Part shown: positions 1 to 8,320 of the stretch, piece by piece
Layout: each line of letters begins with the position of its first letter
How positions within the stretch are numbered: position 1 is the first letter of the stretch
NCBI RefSeq assembly: GCF_916715725.1
Contig: NZ_CAKAPD010000011.1
Coordinates: forward strand, 11,551-75,550
DNA: 64,000 nucleotides
Reading direction: 5' to 3'
DNA from: an uncultured Rothia sp.
GTDB lineage: Bacteria > Actinomycetota > Actinomycetes > Actinomycetales > Micrococcaceae
Translations under genes and position numbers: made by a program
Notes under the pieces: generated by a model
What the model was told of the DNA's origin: nothing
Databases searched by the model: none
Seen by the model: the letters and a program-made list of their open reading frames with translations, nothing else

Positions 1-1
1 T

Positions 2-1129
2 GCGACCCGCGGTGAGCTGGGTGAGGTCATCCCCGAGGAGCTGCATCACCTGGAGGTCGGTAAGCCCGGCTGCCGTGATAATGGTGAGGCGCTGGGCGAG
101 TACCGCACCGGTGAGCTTGCTGGCGCTATCAAGGCGCTGGGCGTGAAGAAGCAGTTCTTCCTGGGCCAGGAGCCCGCCGTGGCTGAAGGCGCGCTGCCTC
201 TGTACCGTGACTCCGGTATGGCGTGGGGTCCGGAGGGTAAGCCCGTCGCTAACCCGGTGGCGGCGGCTGATTCGTTGACCGCGCAGCCTCTGGAACCGCA
301 GGCTCAGGCGCTGGTTGCCGCTATCCGCGCCCTCAATCCGGACGTTCTGGTCACCTACGATTCGGACGGCGGCTACGGCCACCCCGACCACGTGCGCGTG
401 TACGAGATTGTGCACCGCGCCCTGCAGATTCTTGACGACGACGATGAGGACCGCCCGATTCTCACCTGGGGTATCGAGGGCGAGTTTGATACGGCTGATC
501 AGCGCGTGCAGGCGGCTATCTACGGTGACGGAACCGCCAAGCGTAAGGCGATGGAGGCGCACCGCACCCAGATTACGGTGGTGGACGAGAAGACTTTCGA
601 GTACTCGAACAAGGTGCCGCAGAAGATTTCTGCCGTGGAGACCTTCCGCGTGCTCGACGGCGACCCGACCGCGACCGTGCATCCGAAGCCGCAGGAGGCG
701 GGTCTGGTGGCGGGCGTTCTGACCGGCTCGATTCTGGGTATTTTCGCCGGTATCGCCGGTTCAATTTACCACGCCTGGGTCGTGTATGCGGGGGATACCG
801 CCCTGCCGCTGGGCTTGCTGGTGGCGTACCTGACGGTTTTCTTTACCGCCCTGTGGTGTGCCCTGTCGCTGCGTCGCGGCTATGCGGCGGCTGTTGTGGC
901 TGTTGCGGTGTTCGTGACCGTGTACGTTCTGGCGTACGGTCGCCCCGATTCGCCGTTCGTGCTGGTGAACCCGAGCCACTCGGCGATTGGTTTCTACGGT
1001 GCCCTGTGGTGGTTTGGCGCCCCGGTGGCGGCGATGCTGGGCATGCTCGTGTACACTCGCGCTCGCGTGAAGGATGCGCAGTATTTCTCGCCGCGTGCGG
1101 CGCATCAGCGTGCGCGTGCTAAGAAGTAG
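2..1129 (+). CDS. mshB: MshB, mycothiol-precursor deacetylase, 5'-truncated, with a C-terminal membrane domain
   Basis: The frame is open from base 2, so the start lies before the window; 375 residues are visible. The visible N-terminus has the segment TRGELGEVIPEEL and later YDSDGGYGHPDHV, whose HPDH supplies a zinc ligand in the LmbE/PIG-L deacetylase family. The first metal motif (AHPDDE-type) would be in the missing part. MshB removes the acetyl group from GlcNAc-inositol in mycothiol synthesis. The last ~140 residues form about four hydrophobic segments and end in a basic tail, so the enzyme appears tethered to the membrane. A strong terminator follows. In other actinobacteria mshB also lies near fdxC and dapC, which supports the assignment. 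It could be the Mca paralogue, but the synteny favours MshB. Confidence 0.85.
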   Translation, partial: ATRGELGEVIPEELHHLEVGKPGCRDNGEALGEYRTGELAGAIKALGVKKQFFLGQEPAVAEGALPLYRDSGMAWGPEGKPVANPVAAADSLTAQPLEPQAQALVAAIRALNPDVLVTYDSDGGYGHPDHVRVYEIVHRALQILDDDDEDRPILTWGIEGEFDTADQRVQAAIYGDGTAKRKAMEAHRTQITVVDEKTFEYSNKVPQKISAVETFRVLDGDPTATVHPKPQEAGLVAGVLTGSILGIFAGIAGSIYHAWVVYAGDTALPLGLLVAYLTVFFTALWCALSLRRGYAAAVVAVAVFVTVYVLAYGRPDSPFVLVNPSHSAIGFYGALWWFGAPVAAMLGMLVYTRARVKDAQYFSPRAAHQRARAKK

Positions 1130-1160
1130 CCTGAAGGTTATCGCTACGTCATAACGTGGG

Positions 1161-1200
1161 GGAGGGGCGTTCCGGTGTGCCGGGGCGCCCCTCCTTCTTT
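1161..1200 (+). terminator. Rho-independent terminator of mshB
   Basis: GGAGGGGCG (1161-1169) pairs with CGCCCCTCC (1186-1194), followed by TTCTTT. It lies 32 bases after the mshB stop codon. Confidence 0.85.
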
Positions 1201-1639
1201 GGTAGCGGCTTCTTCTGCCTCGTTGTTTGGTCTGCGGGCGATGAGCTACGAATGCGGGCGTGAAAGCAGGAAAATAGAGAAGAAAATTTATGCGTTATTC
1301 GGTGAATTTCATGCGTGGGAAAAAGCGTGGACTTCATCAAAAAATTCATGTGACGAAGATTTCATTTTTGGCTTAATCTATTTTTGAAAGCCAGCCGACT
1401 AGTCGTAATGCAAATAAATACCAGGTCAGCCTAGCCTAAAAAATACCCCCACAAACCCAGTGACCCACTGTCTGATACACCACGAAAATACTGTTAAACA
1501 GTCAGCGCGCGATAGACTATACACAGACTTCCCCGCCGGGTACCAACCACTCGGCGGTTTACTCTGTAGATTTTGCCCTGCAGCAGACGACCCGCAGACC
1601 GGCGGGCACGGGGCGAACAGCTTCTAGAAAGGCACACCA
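1201..1639 (+). promoter_or_regulatory. Long leader/promoter region of fdxA
   Basis: This 440-base stretch has no convincing gene. It becomes A+T-rich between about 1270 and 1500, unlike the flanking genes. It holds the DtxR-like box at 1421-1439, and a weak candidate promoter with a TATACA element near 1518-1523. fdxA has a ribosome-binding site AAAGG just before its ATG. The small forward and reverse reading frames here lack ribosome-binding sites and were not accepted. Confidence 0.5.
1421..1439. promoter_or_regulatory. Possible DtxR/IdeR iron-repressor box upstream of fdxA
   Basis: The sequence CCAGGTCAGCCTAGCCTAA matches the known 19-base consensus TTAGGTTAGCCTAACCTAA at 15 positions, including AGGT and the central AGCCTA. 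It lies about 200 bases before the ferredoxin start codon, and the only other nearby gene converges on this region. The match is seen directly; regulation by iron is inferred. Confidence 0.5.
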
Positions 1640-1960
1640 ATGACCTACGTAATCGCGCTTCCCTGCGTGGATGTCAAAGACCGCGCATGCGTTGAAGAAT
1701 GCCCCGTCGACTGCATCTACGAAGGCGAACGCACCCTGTACATCCACCCCGATGAGTGCGTGGACTGCGGCGCCTGCGAGCCCGTCTGCCCCGTAGAAGC
1801 AATCTACTACGAAGACGACGTCCCCGAAGAGTGGACCGAATACGTCAGCGCCAACGCAGACTTCTTCGACGACCTGGGCTCCCCCGGCGGCGCAGCAAAG
1901 CTCGGTCCCACCGGCAAGGACGTGCCCTTCATCGCGGCGCTGCCCCCTCGTGGTGAGTAG
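1640..1960 (+). CDS. fdxA: 7Fe-8S ferredoxin FdxA
   Basis: This is a small acidic cytoplasmic electron carrier of 106 residues. The N-terminal half has the cysteine pattern of bacterial 7Fe ferredoxins: CVEECPVDC followed by CVDCGACEPVCPVEAIYY. The first cluster lacks one cysteine of the standard four, which fits a [3Fe-4S] site, and the second is a full [4Fe-4S] motif. The C-terminal half is an acidic extension typical of actinobacterial FdxA/FdxC. The ribosome-binding site AAAGG lies 8-12 bases before ATG. The neighbours mshB and dapC are the usual ones in actinobacteria. A possible iron box lies upstream. Confidence 0.93.
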   Translation: MTYVIALPCVDVKDRACVEECPVDCIYEGERTLYIHPDECVDCGACEPVCPVEAIYYEDDVPEEWTEYVSANADFFDDLGSPGGAAKLGPTGKDVPFIAALPPRGE

Positions 1961-2001
1961 TAGCCTGCGGCGAGTAGTAGCTACAACCGCATAGACTGAC
2001 C

Positions 2002-2082
2002 GCACCCGCTAACGGGTGCCAAGAGCCTCCATCACAGCACCCGGTGCCCACGCACCGTCTAGGCGCTGGAATGGAGGCTCTT
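2002..2082 (+). terminator. Compound stem-loops after fdxA
   Basis: A small hairpin GCACCCG/CGGGTGC (2002-2019, loop CTAA) is followed by a perfect 12-base inverted repeat AAGAGCCTCCAT (2021-2032) and ATGGAGGCTCTT (2071-2082), which encloses another GC-rich segment. There is no long T run, so termination is likely but not certain. The dapC promoter (TAGACT at 2110-2115) begins soon after. Confidence 0.55.
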
Positions 2083-2154
2083 GCTGTAGGCACGCCAGCG
2101 CCCGGGCGCTAGACTAAAATGACGAAAACTATTCCCAAGCAACCAGGTGACACA

Positions 2155-3294
2155 ATGACTTACGGCCTGAACCTGCCCGAATACCCCTGGGAGGCGCTCG
2201 CCCCCTACCGCGCAACCGCGGCCGCCCACCCGGACGGCCCGGTGGACCTGTCCATCGGCACCCCGGTTGACCCGACCCCGCAGAACATTCGCGAGGCGCT
2301 GGCGGCTGCCTCTGACGCTCCCGGCTACCCGACCACCCAGGGCACCCCCGCCCTGCGTGAGGCTATCGCCGAGTGGTTTGAGCGCCGACGCGGCGTGAAG
2401 GGCCTGAGCCCGGACGCGATCATGCCCACGGTTGGTTCGAAGGAACTCGTGGCGTGGCTGCCGTTCCTGCTGGGTCTGGGCCCGGGCGATGTGGTCGTGT
2501 ACCCGCGCGTTGCGTACCCCACCTACGATATGGGTGCCCGCTTTGCCCGCGCCGAGTCTGTGCCCGCCGACAGCCTGGACGAGCTGGACGCTGACATCCG
2601 CAGCCGCGTGAAGCTGATTTGGGTGAACTCCCCGGCGAACCCGAACGGCACGGTCCGTACCGTGGAGCAGCTGCGTGAGATTGTGGCGCAGGCGCGTGAA
2701 ATCGGTGCCGTGGTGGCATCTGACGAGTGCTACGCGGAGCTTGGTTGGGGTGCCTGGGATGAGGCGCGCGGCGGTCAGCCGGTGCCGTCCATCCTGGATC
2801 CTCGCGTGTGCGATGGTGACTTTACTGGCCTGTTTGCTGTGTACTCGCTGTCGAAGCAGTCGAACCTCGCCGGTTACCGTGCCGCGTTCATCGCCGGTGC
2901 TCCCGAAATCATGCCGAACCTGATTAATAGCCGCAAGCACGCCGGCATGATTGTGCCCGCCCCCGTGCAGGCTGCCATGATGGTGGCGCTGGCTGATGAG
3001 GCGCACGTGGAGGCTCAGAAGGACCTGTACCGTGCCCGCCGCGAGGTACTGGAGGAGGCGATTGCCGCCGCCGGTGGCCGCATCGAGAATTCTGAGGCTG
3101 GCCTGTACCTGTGGACCACTTTCGGCGAGTCCACCTGGGATTCGATTGGTCGCCTGGCGGAGCTGGGTATTATTGCTGGCCCCGGCGTGTTCTACGGCGA
3201 GGACGGCGAAGGCTACGTGCGTATCGCTCTGACCGCCTCGGATGAGGCGGTGGCGAAGGCTGCTGAGCGTCTGAAGGCTTCTGCATCTAAGTAA
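2155..3294 (+). CDS. dapC: DapC, succinyldiaminopimelate transaminase
   Basis: This PLP-dependent class I/II aminotransferase makes N-succinyl-LL-2-amino-6-oxopimelate into succinyl-diaminopimelate (reverse direction named) in lysine and cell-wall synthesis. It has 379 residues from the chosen start. Typical fold-type I features are present: the substrate-loop IGTPVDPTP near the N-terminus, NSPANPNG, SDECYAELGW, and the PLP lysine region YSLSKQSNLAGYR. The ATG at 2155 is preceded by AGGTGA; an in-frame ATG at 2119 would overlap the -10-like TAGACTAAAAT and lacks a ribosome-binding site, so it was not used. dapD and dapE lie 6-7 kb downstream, in agreement with the pathway. Confidence 0.9.
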   Translation: MTYGLNLPEYPWEALAPYRATAAAHPDGPVDLSIGTPVDPTPQNIREALAAASDAPGYPTTQGTPALREAIAEWFERRRGVKGLSPDAIMPTVGSKELVAWLPFLLGLGPGDVVVYPRVAYPTYDMGARFARAESVPADSLDELDADIRSRVKLIWVNSPANPNGTVRTVEQLREIVAQAREIGAVVASDECYAELGWGAWDEARGGQPVPSILDPRVCDGDFTGLFAVYSLSKQSNLAGYRAAFIAGAPEIMPNLINSRKHAGMIVPAPVQAAMMVALADEAHVEAQKDLYRARREVLEEAIAAAGGRIENSEAGLYLWTTFGESTWDSIGRLAELGIIAGPGVFYGEDGEGYVRIALTASDEAVAKAAERLKASASK

Positions 3295-3373
3295 CGTTGC
3301 CGCTAAGCAGTCCCGACAGGCATGTAGCCCCGATAGGCGTGTAGCTTCGGCAGCTAACTAGCCCGCACAGCAG

Positions 3374-3414
3374 AAAGCCCCCGCACCCTCCCGAAAGGGG
3401 AGTGCGGGGGCTTT
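3374..3414. terminator. Bidirectional terminator between dapC and gluD
   Basis: AAAGCCCCCGCAC followed by CTCC/GGGG pairing and GTGCGGGGGCTTT form a long GC stem with flanking A and T runs, so it can serve both convergent genes. Just before it, a 16-base segment is repeated imperfectly (3314-3329 and 3331-3346). Confidence 0.9.
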
Positions 3415-3461
3415 GCCATATCCGCTGATTGTCGTTGGCTGAGGAGCCCGAACGAGAAGGG

Positions 3462-4400
3462 TTACTTGCGGCCTCCGGGCAGAACGAACATCTGAACGGT
3501 CGGCGGGTTCGGGTTGTCCAACTCGCCGGGAATCAGCTCGCGGGTCACCTTAGCGGAGGTACGCGATGCCAGGCGGTCGGTAATGCCGGTTGCCACAGCC
3601 GTCAGGATAAAGTTCACAATCACGAACAGCGCCGCCGCCAGAAGCAGGGTCTGCAGCACGTTACCGTCACCGGAACCGATACGGCGCGCCGAAGCGAGCA
3701 GCTCGGGGTAGGAGATGATGTAACCAAGGGCGGTGTCCTTCAGAATCACAACGAACTGGCTGAGCATCGAGGGCATCATGGCGGTGAACGCCTGCGGAAT
3801 CAGAATCTGAATCAGAGTCTGGCTGGGGGTCAGACCGATTGCCAGACCCGCCTCACCCTGACCGCGCGGAAGCTGCTTCACACCCGAACGCAGCAGCTCA
3901 GCAATCACCGAGCCGTTGTACAGGGTCAGACCAATCACCACGGCGATGAAGGGTAGCTGAGCCGGCGGAAGGCCGCTGTACTTGCCCAAGAACAGCCAGA
4001 AGAAGATCATCATGATCAGCACCGGCACGGCGCGGAAGAACTCCACGACCACGGTACCAATCCAACGGAACACGCGGTACTGAGACAGTCGAGCAATACC
4101 GAAGAGCAGACCGAACGCAATGGAGGTGACCACCGAAATCGCTGCCGCCGACAGAGTCGAGGCGAGACCCGGCAAGTAGTAGGAAGTCCAGGCGCGGGCG
4201 GTGAACAGGTCGGTCCACTTTTCTGCCTCCAGCTGGCCCTTCTCACCCATCACGCTCAGCACGTACACCGCGAAAATCGCGAAGACGATGAGTGCCGCAA
4301 TGTTGAAGATGCGGGTGCGGCGCTGAGCAATGGGGCCCGGCTCATCGAAAAGCACCGAAGAAGCGGCGCGGGTTTCATTACTGATAAAGGGGTTTTTCAT
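3462..4400 (-). CDS. gluD: GluD-like permease of glutamate ABC transporter
   Basis: This is a 312-residue inner-membrane permease of the His/Glu/Gln/Arg/opine family. It has a first membrane span near residues 32-50, a cluster of spans typical of the BPD_transp_1 domain, and the ATPase-contacting EAA loop seen in QGEAGLAIGLTPSQTLIQIL. A short cytoplasmic N-terminus and a Pro/Asn-rich C-terminal tail flank the domain. The start codon overlaps the gluC stop (ATGA), so the two permeases are translationally coupled. It is the last gene of the gluABCD operon and ends before a strong shared terminator. Confidence 0.88.
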   Translation of the reverse strand: MKNPFISNETRAASSVLFDEPGPIAQRRTRIFNIAALIVFAIFAVYVLSVMGEKGQLEAEKWTDLFTARAWTSYYLPGLASTLSAAAISVVTSIAFGLLFGIARLSQYRVFRWIGTVVVEFFRAVPVLIMMIFFWLFLGKYSGLPPAQLPFIAVVIGLTLYNGSVIAELLRSGVKQLPRGQGEAGLAIGLTPSQTLIQILIPQAFTAMMPSMLSQFVVILKDTALGYIISYPELLASARRIGSGDGNVLQTLLLAAALFVIVNFILTAVATGITDRLASRTSAKVTRELIPGELDNPNPPTVQMFVLPGGRK

Positions 4401-5080
4401 CGCTTCACCGCCAGCTTACGAGAGGACCAGGTGGTCAGGACACCAATGGGAACAACAATAATCACGAAGCCCATTGCGAAGATCATGAAGATGGCAAGCA
4501 CCATGTTCGCGTCGAACTCAATCATGGACTTCATCATGCCGGAAGCCTCAGCCACCGACGCCACAGAAGCCACGGTCGTGTTCTTTGCCAGAGCAATCAG
4601 GGTGTTACCGAGCGGGGTGATGGAACCGCGCAGAGCCTGCGGGAAAATCACCAAGCGGGCGGTGTCGAAGAAGCCCAGACCGATAGCGCGTGCCGCCTCA
4701 GCCTGTCCCTTCGGCACGGTGTTCACACCCGAACGAATCGCCTCGCAGATGAACGCCGCGTGGTAAATCGACAGCACAATCACCGCGTACACGAAGAAGT
4801 TCGTGTCAAAATCGTGCGAGAAGGAGAGCTGGAACTGAGTCCACACACCCAGAATCGCCAGGGTCATCAGAATGGTCAGCGGGGTGTTACGCACCAGGTG
4901 CACGTAGGCGGTACCCACCCATCGCAGGGACGGAACGGGGCTGATGCGCATGAGCGCCAGCACGGTACCGATGACGAAGGAGCCAATAGCCGCCCAGAAG
5001 GTCAGCTCAATATTGGTCATGAAGGCGCCGAGCACATCGTACTTTGCCAGGAGGGCGCCGAGTTGGTCAAAGAATGACAT
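4397..5080 (-). CDS. gluC: GluC-like permease of glutamate ABC transporter
   Basis: This 227-residue membrane protein is the first permease of the heterodimeric glutamate importer. It carries the amino-acid permease signature EAIRSGVNTVPKGQAEAARA and the EAA-type loop ARAIGLGFFDTARLVIFPQAL, with about five membrane spans. The ribosome-binding site AGAGAGG lies before the ATG at 5080. It lies 19 bases after gluB and overlaps gluD by four bases. Confidence 0.88.
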   Translation of the reverse strand: MSFFDQLGALLAKYDVLGAFMTNIELTFWAAIGSFVIGTVLALMRISPVPSLRWVGTAYVHLVRNTPLTILMTLAILGVWTQFQLSFSHDFDTNFFVYAVIVLSIYHAAFICEAIRSGVNTVPKGQAEAARAIGLGFFDTARLVIFPQALRGSITPLGNTLIALAKNTTVASVASVAEASGMMKSMIEFDANMVLAIFMIFAMGFVIIVVPIGVLTTWSSRKLAVKR

Positions 5081-5099
5081 TCGTGAACCTCTCTAGAGA

Positions 5100-5930
5100 C
5101 TAGGCGCAGGAAGCGCTCGGGGACGGCGGATTGGTCTCGGTGTTGTAGTGGTAGCCGGTACCTTCGGTGTACTTGGTGACCAGCTTCTCCCAGGTGCCGT
5201 CGGCGACCATCTCGTTGATCGCCTTGTTCACGGCTTCGCACTTGTCGGTGCCCTTGGGCAGGCCCACGCCGTAGCGTTCTGTGGTGAACGGGGCGCCAAC
5301 CACCTTCAGCTTGCCCTTGTTCGCCTTGGTGGCTGCCAGACCGGCGAGGATGATGTCGTCGGTGGTGACGGCGTCAACCACGCCGCCGTTGAGGGCGACC
5401 ACACAGTCGGAGTAGCTGTTCTGCTTGACCAGGTTCACGTTCTTGGCGAACTTGTCCTGCACCTTCTGGGCGCTGGTGGAGCCGGTGACGGAGCAGAGGT
5501 TCTTGCCGTTGAGGTCGTCGGGGCCGTGGATATCGGTGTTATCGGCACGCACGAGTAGGTCCTGACCTGCGGTGTAGTAGGGGCCGGCGAAGTCCACGGT
5601 CTTCTTACGGCTATCAGAGATGGAGTAGGTCGCAAAGATCATGTCCACTTGGCCGTTGTTGAGCATGTTCTCGCGGTTGGCGCTGGGGGATTCGACGAAC
5701 TCGATCTGGTCTTCGGAGTAGCCGAGCTTACCTGCGACGTAGCGTGCTACGTCCACGTCGAAGCCGGTGTATGCGCTGCCGTCCTGGTAGCCGAGGCCGG
5801 GCTGATCGAACTTAATGCCGATGCGGATCTTGTGGTCGCTATTTGCGCTGGAGCATCCTGCGAGAGTACCGGTGAGGGCGAGGGATGCTGCCGCGGCGAG
5901 TGCCGCGAGCTTACGTGAATATTTTTTCAT
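5100..5930 (-). CDS. gluB: GluB-like glutamate-binding lipoprotein
   Basis: This extracytoplasmic solute-binding protein of family 3 has 276 residues. The chosen start gives a classic lipoprotein signal: basic MKKYSRK, a hydrophobic stretch and the lipobox LAGC with the lipidated cysteine at residue 26. The longer upstream reading frame lacks these features. The mature part contains GIKFDQPGLGYQDG, FDVDVARYVAGKLG and DMIFATYSISDSRKKTVDFA, typical of polar amino-acid binders. It captures glutamate outside the membrane and delivers it to GluCD. The gene lies 13 bases after gluA. Confidence 0.9.
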   Translation of the reverse strand: MKKYSRKLAALAAAASLALTGTLAGCSSANSDHKIRIGIKFDQPGLGYQDGSAYTGFDVDVARYVAGKLGYSEDQIEFVESPSANRENMLNNGQVDMIFATYSISDSRKKTVDFAGPYYTAGQDLLVRADNTDIHGPDDLNGKNLCSVTGSTSAQKVQDKFAKNVNLVKQNSYSDCVVALNGGVVDAVTTDDIILAGLAATKANKGKLKVVGAPFTTERYGVGLPKGTDKCEAVNKAINEMVADGTWEKLVTKYTEGTGYHYNTETNPPSPSASCA

Positions 5931-5943
5931 GACAATCCCTTGC

Positions 5944-6708
5944 TTAGTGGTCGATGATCTTGGATAGGAAGTCCTTGGCGCGCTCGCTCTTCGGGTTGGT
6001 GAAGAACTCGTCCGGGTGTGCCTCTTCGACGATCTCGCCGTCGGCAAGGAAGACGATGCGGTCTGCCGCCTTGCGGGCGAATCCCATCTCGTGGGTCACC
6101 ACGATCATGGTCATGCCTTCCTTCGCGAGGGAGACCATGGTGTCGAGCACTTCGTTGACCATTTCGGGGTCGAGGGCGCTGGTGGGTTCGTCAAAGAGCA
6201 TGACTTTGGGCTTCATAGCGAGGGCGCGGGCGATAGCGACGCGCTGCTGCTGACCACCGGAAAGCTGGGCGGGCATCTTGTTAGCCTGGGAATCCACACC
6301 AACCTTTGCGAGCAGCTGCATGGCTTCTGCTTCTGCCTCTGACTTGGAGATTTTGCGGATTCGGCGGGGGCCGAGGGTCACGTTGTCCAGGATGGTCTTG
6401 TGCGCGAAGAGGTTGTAGGACTGGAAAACCATGCCGACCTCTGCGCGGAGCTTGGCGAGGGCGCGGCCCTCCTTGGGCAGTTCCTGCCCGTCAATCTTGA
6501 TGGAACCGCTGGAGATGGTTTCGAGGCGGTTGATGGTTCGGCAGAGGGTTGATTTGCCGGAACCGGAGGGGCCGAGAAGGATGATGACCTCGCCCTTGCC
6601 CACGGAAAGGTTGATGTTCTTCAGAACGTGATTAGTGCCGTAGTACTTGTTGACGTCGGTAATCTCTACGAGGTTTTTCTGTGCTGCGGGAGCTGCCTGT
6701 GCGGACAT
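5944..6708 (-). CDS. gluA: GluA-like ATPase of glutamate ABC transporter
   Basis: This 254-residue ABC ATPase powers the glutamate importer. Visible motifs are Walker A LLGPSGSGKST, the Q-loop region VGMVFQSYNLFAH, the signature LSGGQQQRVAIA, Walker B VMLFDEPTSALDP and the H-loop IVVTHEMGFA. The start MSAQAAPA at 6708 was chosen because AAAGGTTAG precedes it; the 27 extra residues of the longer frame are not family-like. It is the first gene of the operon gluA-gluB-gluC-gluD, a configuration known from corynebacteria. Three phased CGTGTAA repeats lie upstream. Confidence 0.93.
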   Translation of the reverse strand: MSAQAAPAAQKNLVEITDVNKYYGTNHVLKNINLSVGKGEVIILLGPSGSGKSTLCRTINRLETISSGSIKIDGQELPKEGRALAKLRAEVGMVFQSYNLFAHKTILDNVTLGPRRIRKISKSEAEAEAMQLLAKVGVDSQANKMPAQLSGGQQQRVAIARALAMKPKVMLFDEPTSALDPEMVNEVLDTMVSLAKEGMTMIVVTHEMGFARKAADRIVFLADGEIVEEAHPDEFFTNPKSERAKDFLSKIIDH

Positions 6709-6779
6709 CACTAACCTTTCATGTGAGGTGTATCTATGATGCAGATTGCATAAATGCTGAGTTTTTAGCTTACGCCCGG

Positions 6780-6818
6780 CGTGTAACACGCGTGTAAATT
6801 ATTCGTTTCCCCGTGTAA
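6780..6818. promoter_or_regulatory. Three phased CGTGTAA repeats upstream of gluABCD
   Basis: CGTGTAA occurs at 6780-6786, 6791-6797 and 6812-6818, with start-to-start spacings of 11 and 21 bases, close to one and two helical turns. They lie 72-110 bases before gluA in A+T-rich DNA. The spacing suggests an operator for a transcription factor; which one is not known. Confidence 0.4.
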
Positions 6819-7013
6819 AAACTGTGAATTTTTAAGGGCTAATGCATAGTTATAGTATTTTTGACGTAAAAATATGGGTAAAAAACACCCCATCTCCACA
6901 AATAGCTCTGACTAGCAGAAACGTAGATTCCTGCGCATATGCCCCAGAGGGCTGTCCACCGCCTCCAGAGCGTAAATCACAAGCTGGCAAGAATTTCGAA
7001 AAAAGTGCAAAAA

Positions 7014-7049
7014 AGTGCCCGATAGGTGAGATAACACCTATCGGGCACT
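7014..7049 (-). terminator. Terminator of galE
   Basis: A perfect 15-base stem AGTGCCCGATAGGTG (7014-7028) and CACCTATCGGGCACT (7035-7049) encloses a six-base loop. Reading the minus strand, the stem is followed by a T-rich stretch, so it terminates galE. Confidence 0.9.
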
Positions 7050-7081
7050 CTTCAACACCCCTCACAAGGGGCTAAAACAGC

Positions 7082-8095
7082 TTAGGCTTCGTAACCGTTG
7101 GGGTTGTTCTTCTGCCAGTTCCAGTGGTCGCGAACCATGGTCTTAATGTCGCGGCTAGCGCTCCAACCCAGATCCGCCAGAGCAGAGGAAGGATCAGCGT
7201 AAGAGACCGCAACGTCACCGGGGCGACGATCCACAATCTTGTACGGCAGCTCCTTACCGCACGCCTCCTCGAACGCGTGCAGAACCTGCAGAACCGAGTA
7301 GCCGTTACCGGTACCCAGGTTCCAGGTGTGCAGGCCGCCGTGCTCAGTAATGTAGTTCAGCGCCTTCAGGTGACCGTCAGCCAGGTCAACCACGTGGATG
7401 TAGTCGCGCACACCGGTACCGTCAACGGTCGGGTAGTCGTTACCGAAGACGTTCAGATGATCGCGGCGACCCACAGCAACCTGCGCGATGAAGGGCACCA
7501 GGTTGTTCGGGATACCCGCCGGGTCCTCACCGATACGGCCGGACTCGTGCGCACCAACGGGGTTGAAGTAACGCAGCAGAGCAATGTTCCACTTGGAGTC
7601 GGAAGCAGCCAGGTCAACCAGCATGTCCTCAATGTGCTCCTTGGTGCGGCCGTAGCAGGACTGCGCATCCATGTTCATCTTCTCGATCAGAGGCATGGAC
7701 TCGGGCTCACCGTACACGGTAGCGGAGGAGGAGAACACGATGGAGTGGCAGTCAGCCTCATCCATTGCGTACAGCAGGTTCAGGGTGCCAGCCACGTTGG
7801 TCTGGTAGTACCACAGCGGCTTCTCTGCGGACTCGCCCACAGCCTTCAGGCCCGCAAAGTGAATCACAGCGTCGGGGCGAACCTGCTTGAAGAGAGCCTT
7901 CATACCTTCGAGGTCGAGCAGGTCAACCTTGTGGAACTCGGGGGCGCGGCCAGCGAGTTCAGCGACGCGCTTGAGGGACTCCTCGGAAGAGTTCGCGAGG
8001 TTATCCATGACGACGACGTCGTGGCCTGCCTTGAGCAGTTCAAGTACAGTGTGGGAGCCGATGTAGCCGGCGCCGCCGGTAACGAGTACCTTCAT
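7082..8095 (-). CDS. galE: GalE, UDP-glucose 4-epimerase
   Basis: This cytoplasmic 337-residue enzyme interconverts UDP-glucose and UDP-galactose, feeding galactose use and cell-envelope polysaccharides. It is an extended short-chain dehydrogenase: NAD-binding GGAGYIG at residues 7-13, the catalytic serine in SSSATVYG (about 122-129), and Tyr148-x3-Lys152 in CYGRTKEH. Length and the C-terminal RRPGDVAVSYADPS are typical. The ribosome-binding site AAAGGA lies before the ATG. It is a single-gene unit: its own terminator follows and the upstream gene is over 200 bases away. Confidence 0.95.
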   Translation of the reverse strand: MKVLVTGGAGYIGSHTVLELLKAGHDVVVMDNLANSSEESLKRVAELAGRAPEFHKVDLLDLEGMKALFKQVRPDAVIHFAGLKAVGESAEKPLWYYQTNVAGTLNLLYAMDEADCHSIVFSSSATVYGEPESMPLIEKMNMDAQSCYGRTKEHIEDMLVDLAASDSKWNIALLRYFNPVGAHESGRIGEDPAGIPNNLVPFIAQVAVGRRDHLNVFGNDYPTVDGTGVRDYIHVVDLADGHLKALNYITEHGGLHTWNLGTGNGYSVLQVLHAFEEACGKELPYKIVDRRPGDVAVSYADPSSALADLGWSASRDIKTMVRDHWNWQKNNPNGYEA

Positions 8096-8117
8096 GATGT
8101 CCTTTCGGGCTTTATAT

Positions 8118-8179
8118 ATCCGGAAAAAGTGCTCCGGATGGGGGACAAAAGCTGTTGAGCTGTATCTAATGGTACAGCT
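8118..8179. promoter_or_regulatory. Two short inverted repeats upstream of galE
   Basis: ATCCGGA/TCCGGAT (8118-8124 and 8133-8139) and AGCTGTA/TACAGCT (8158-8164 and 8173-8179, eight-base spacer) lie 23-84 bases before the galE start, next to a TATATA stretch that could be its -10. These have the form of operator sites; the regulator is unknown. Nothing else is apparent in 8096-8320. Confidence 0.35.
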
Positions 8180-8320
8180 GTGAATGGGGTGTAAGTACTG
8201 CGGGACACTGTGCGCTTGTGCACTCTGGTGTGAGCATGTGGGAGGCGTTATTGAGGTGTGTCGCCACTCGCCTTTGCCCAGCGCCTGAATCCGCGTATTA
8301 GCTGATTTCTGAGTCGACCT

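Noticed and set aside
2119..2154. Upstream in-frame ATG for dapC
   Set aside because: It overlaps a -10-like element (TAGACT) and has no ribosome-binding site; the ATG at 2155 has AGGTGA in front.
6850..7065. 71-codon minus-strand frame between gluA and galE
   Set aside because: It runs through the galE terminator hairpin and has no ribosome-binding site or family-like sequence.
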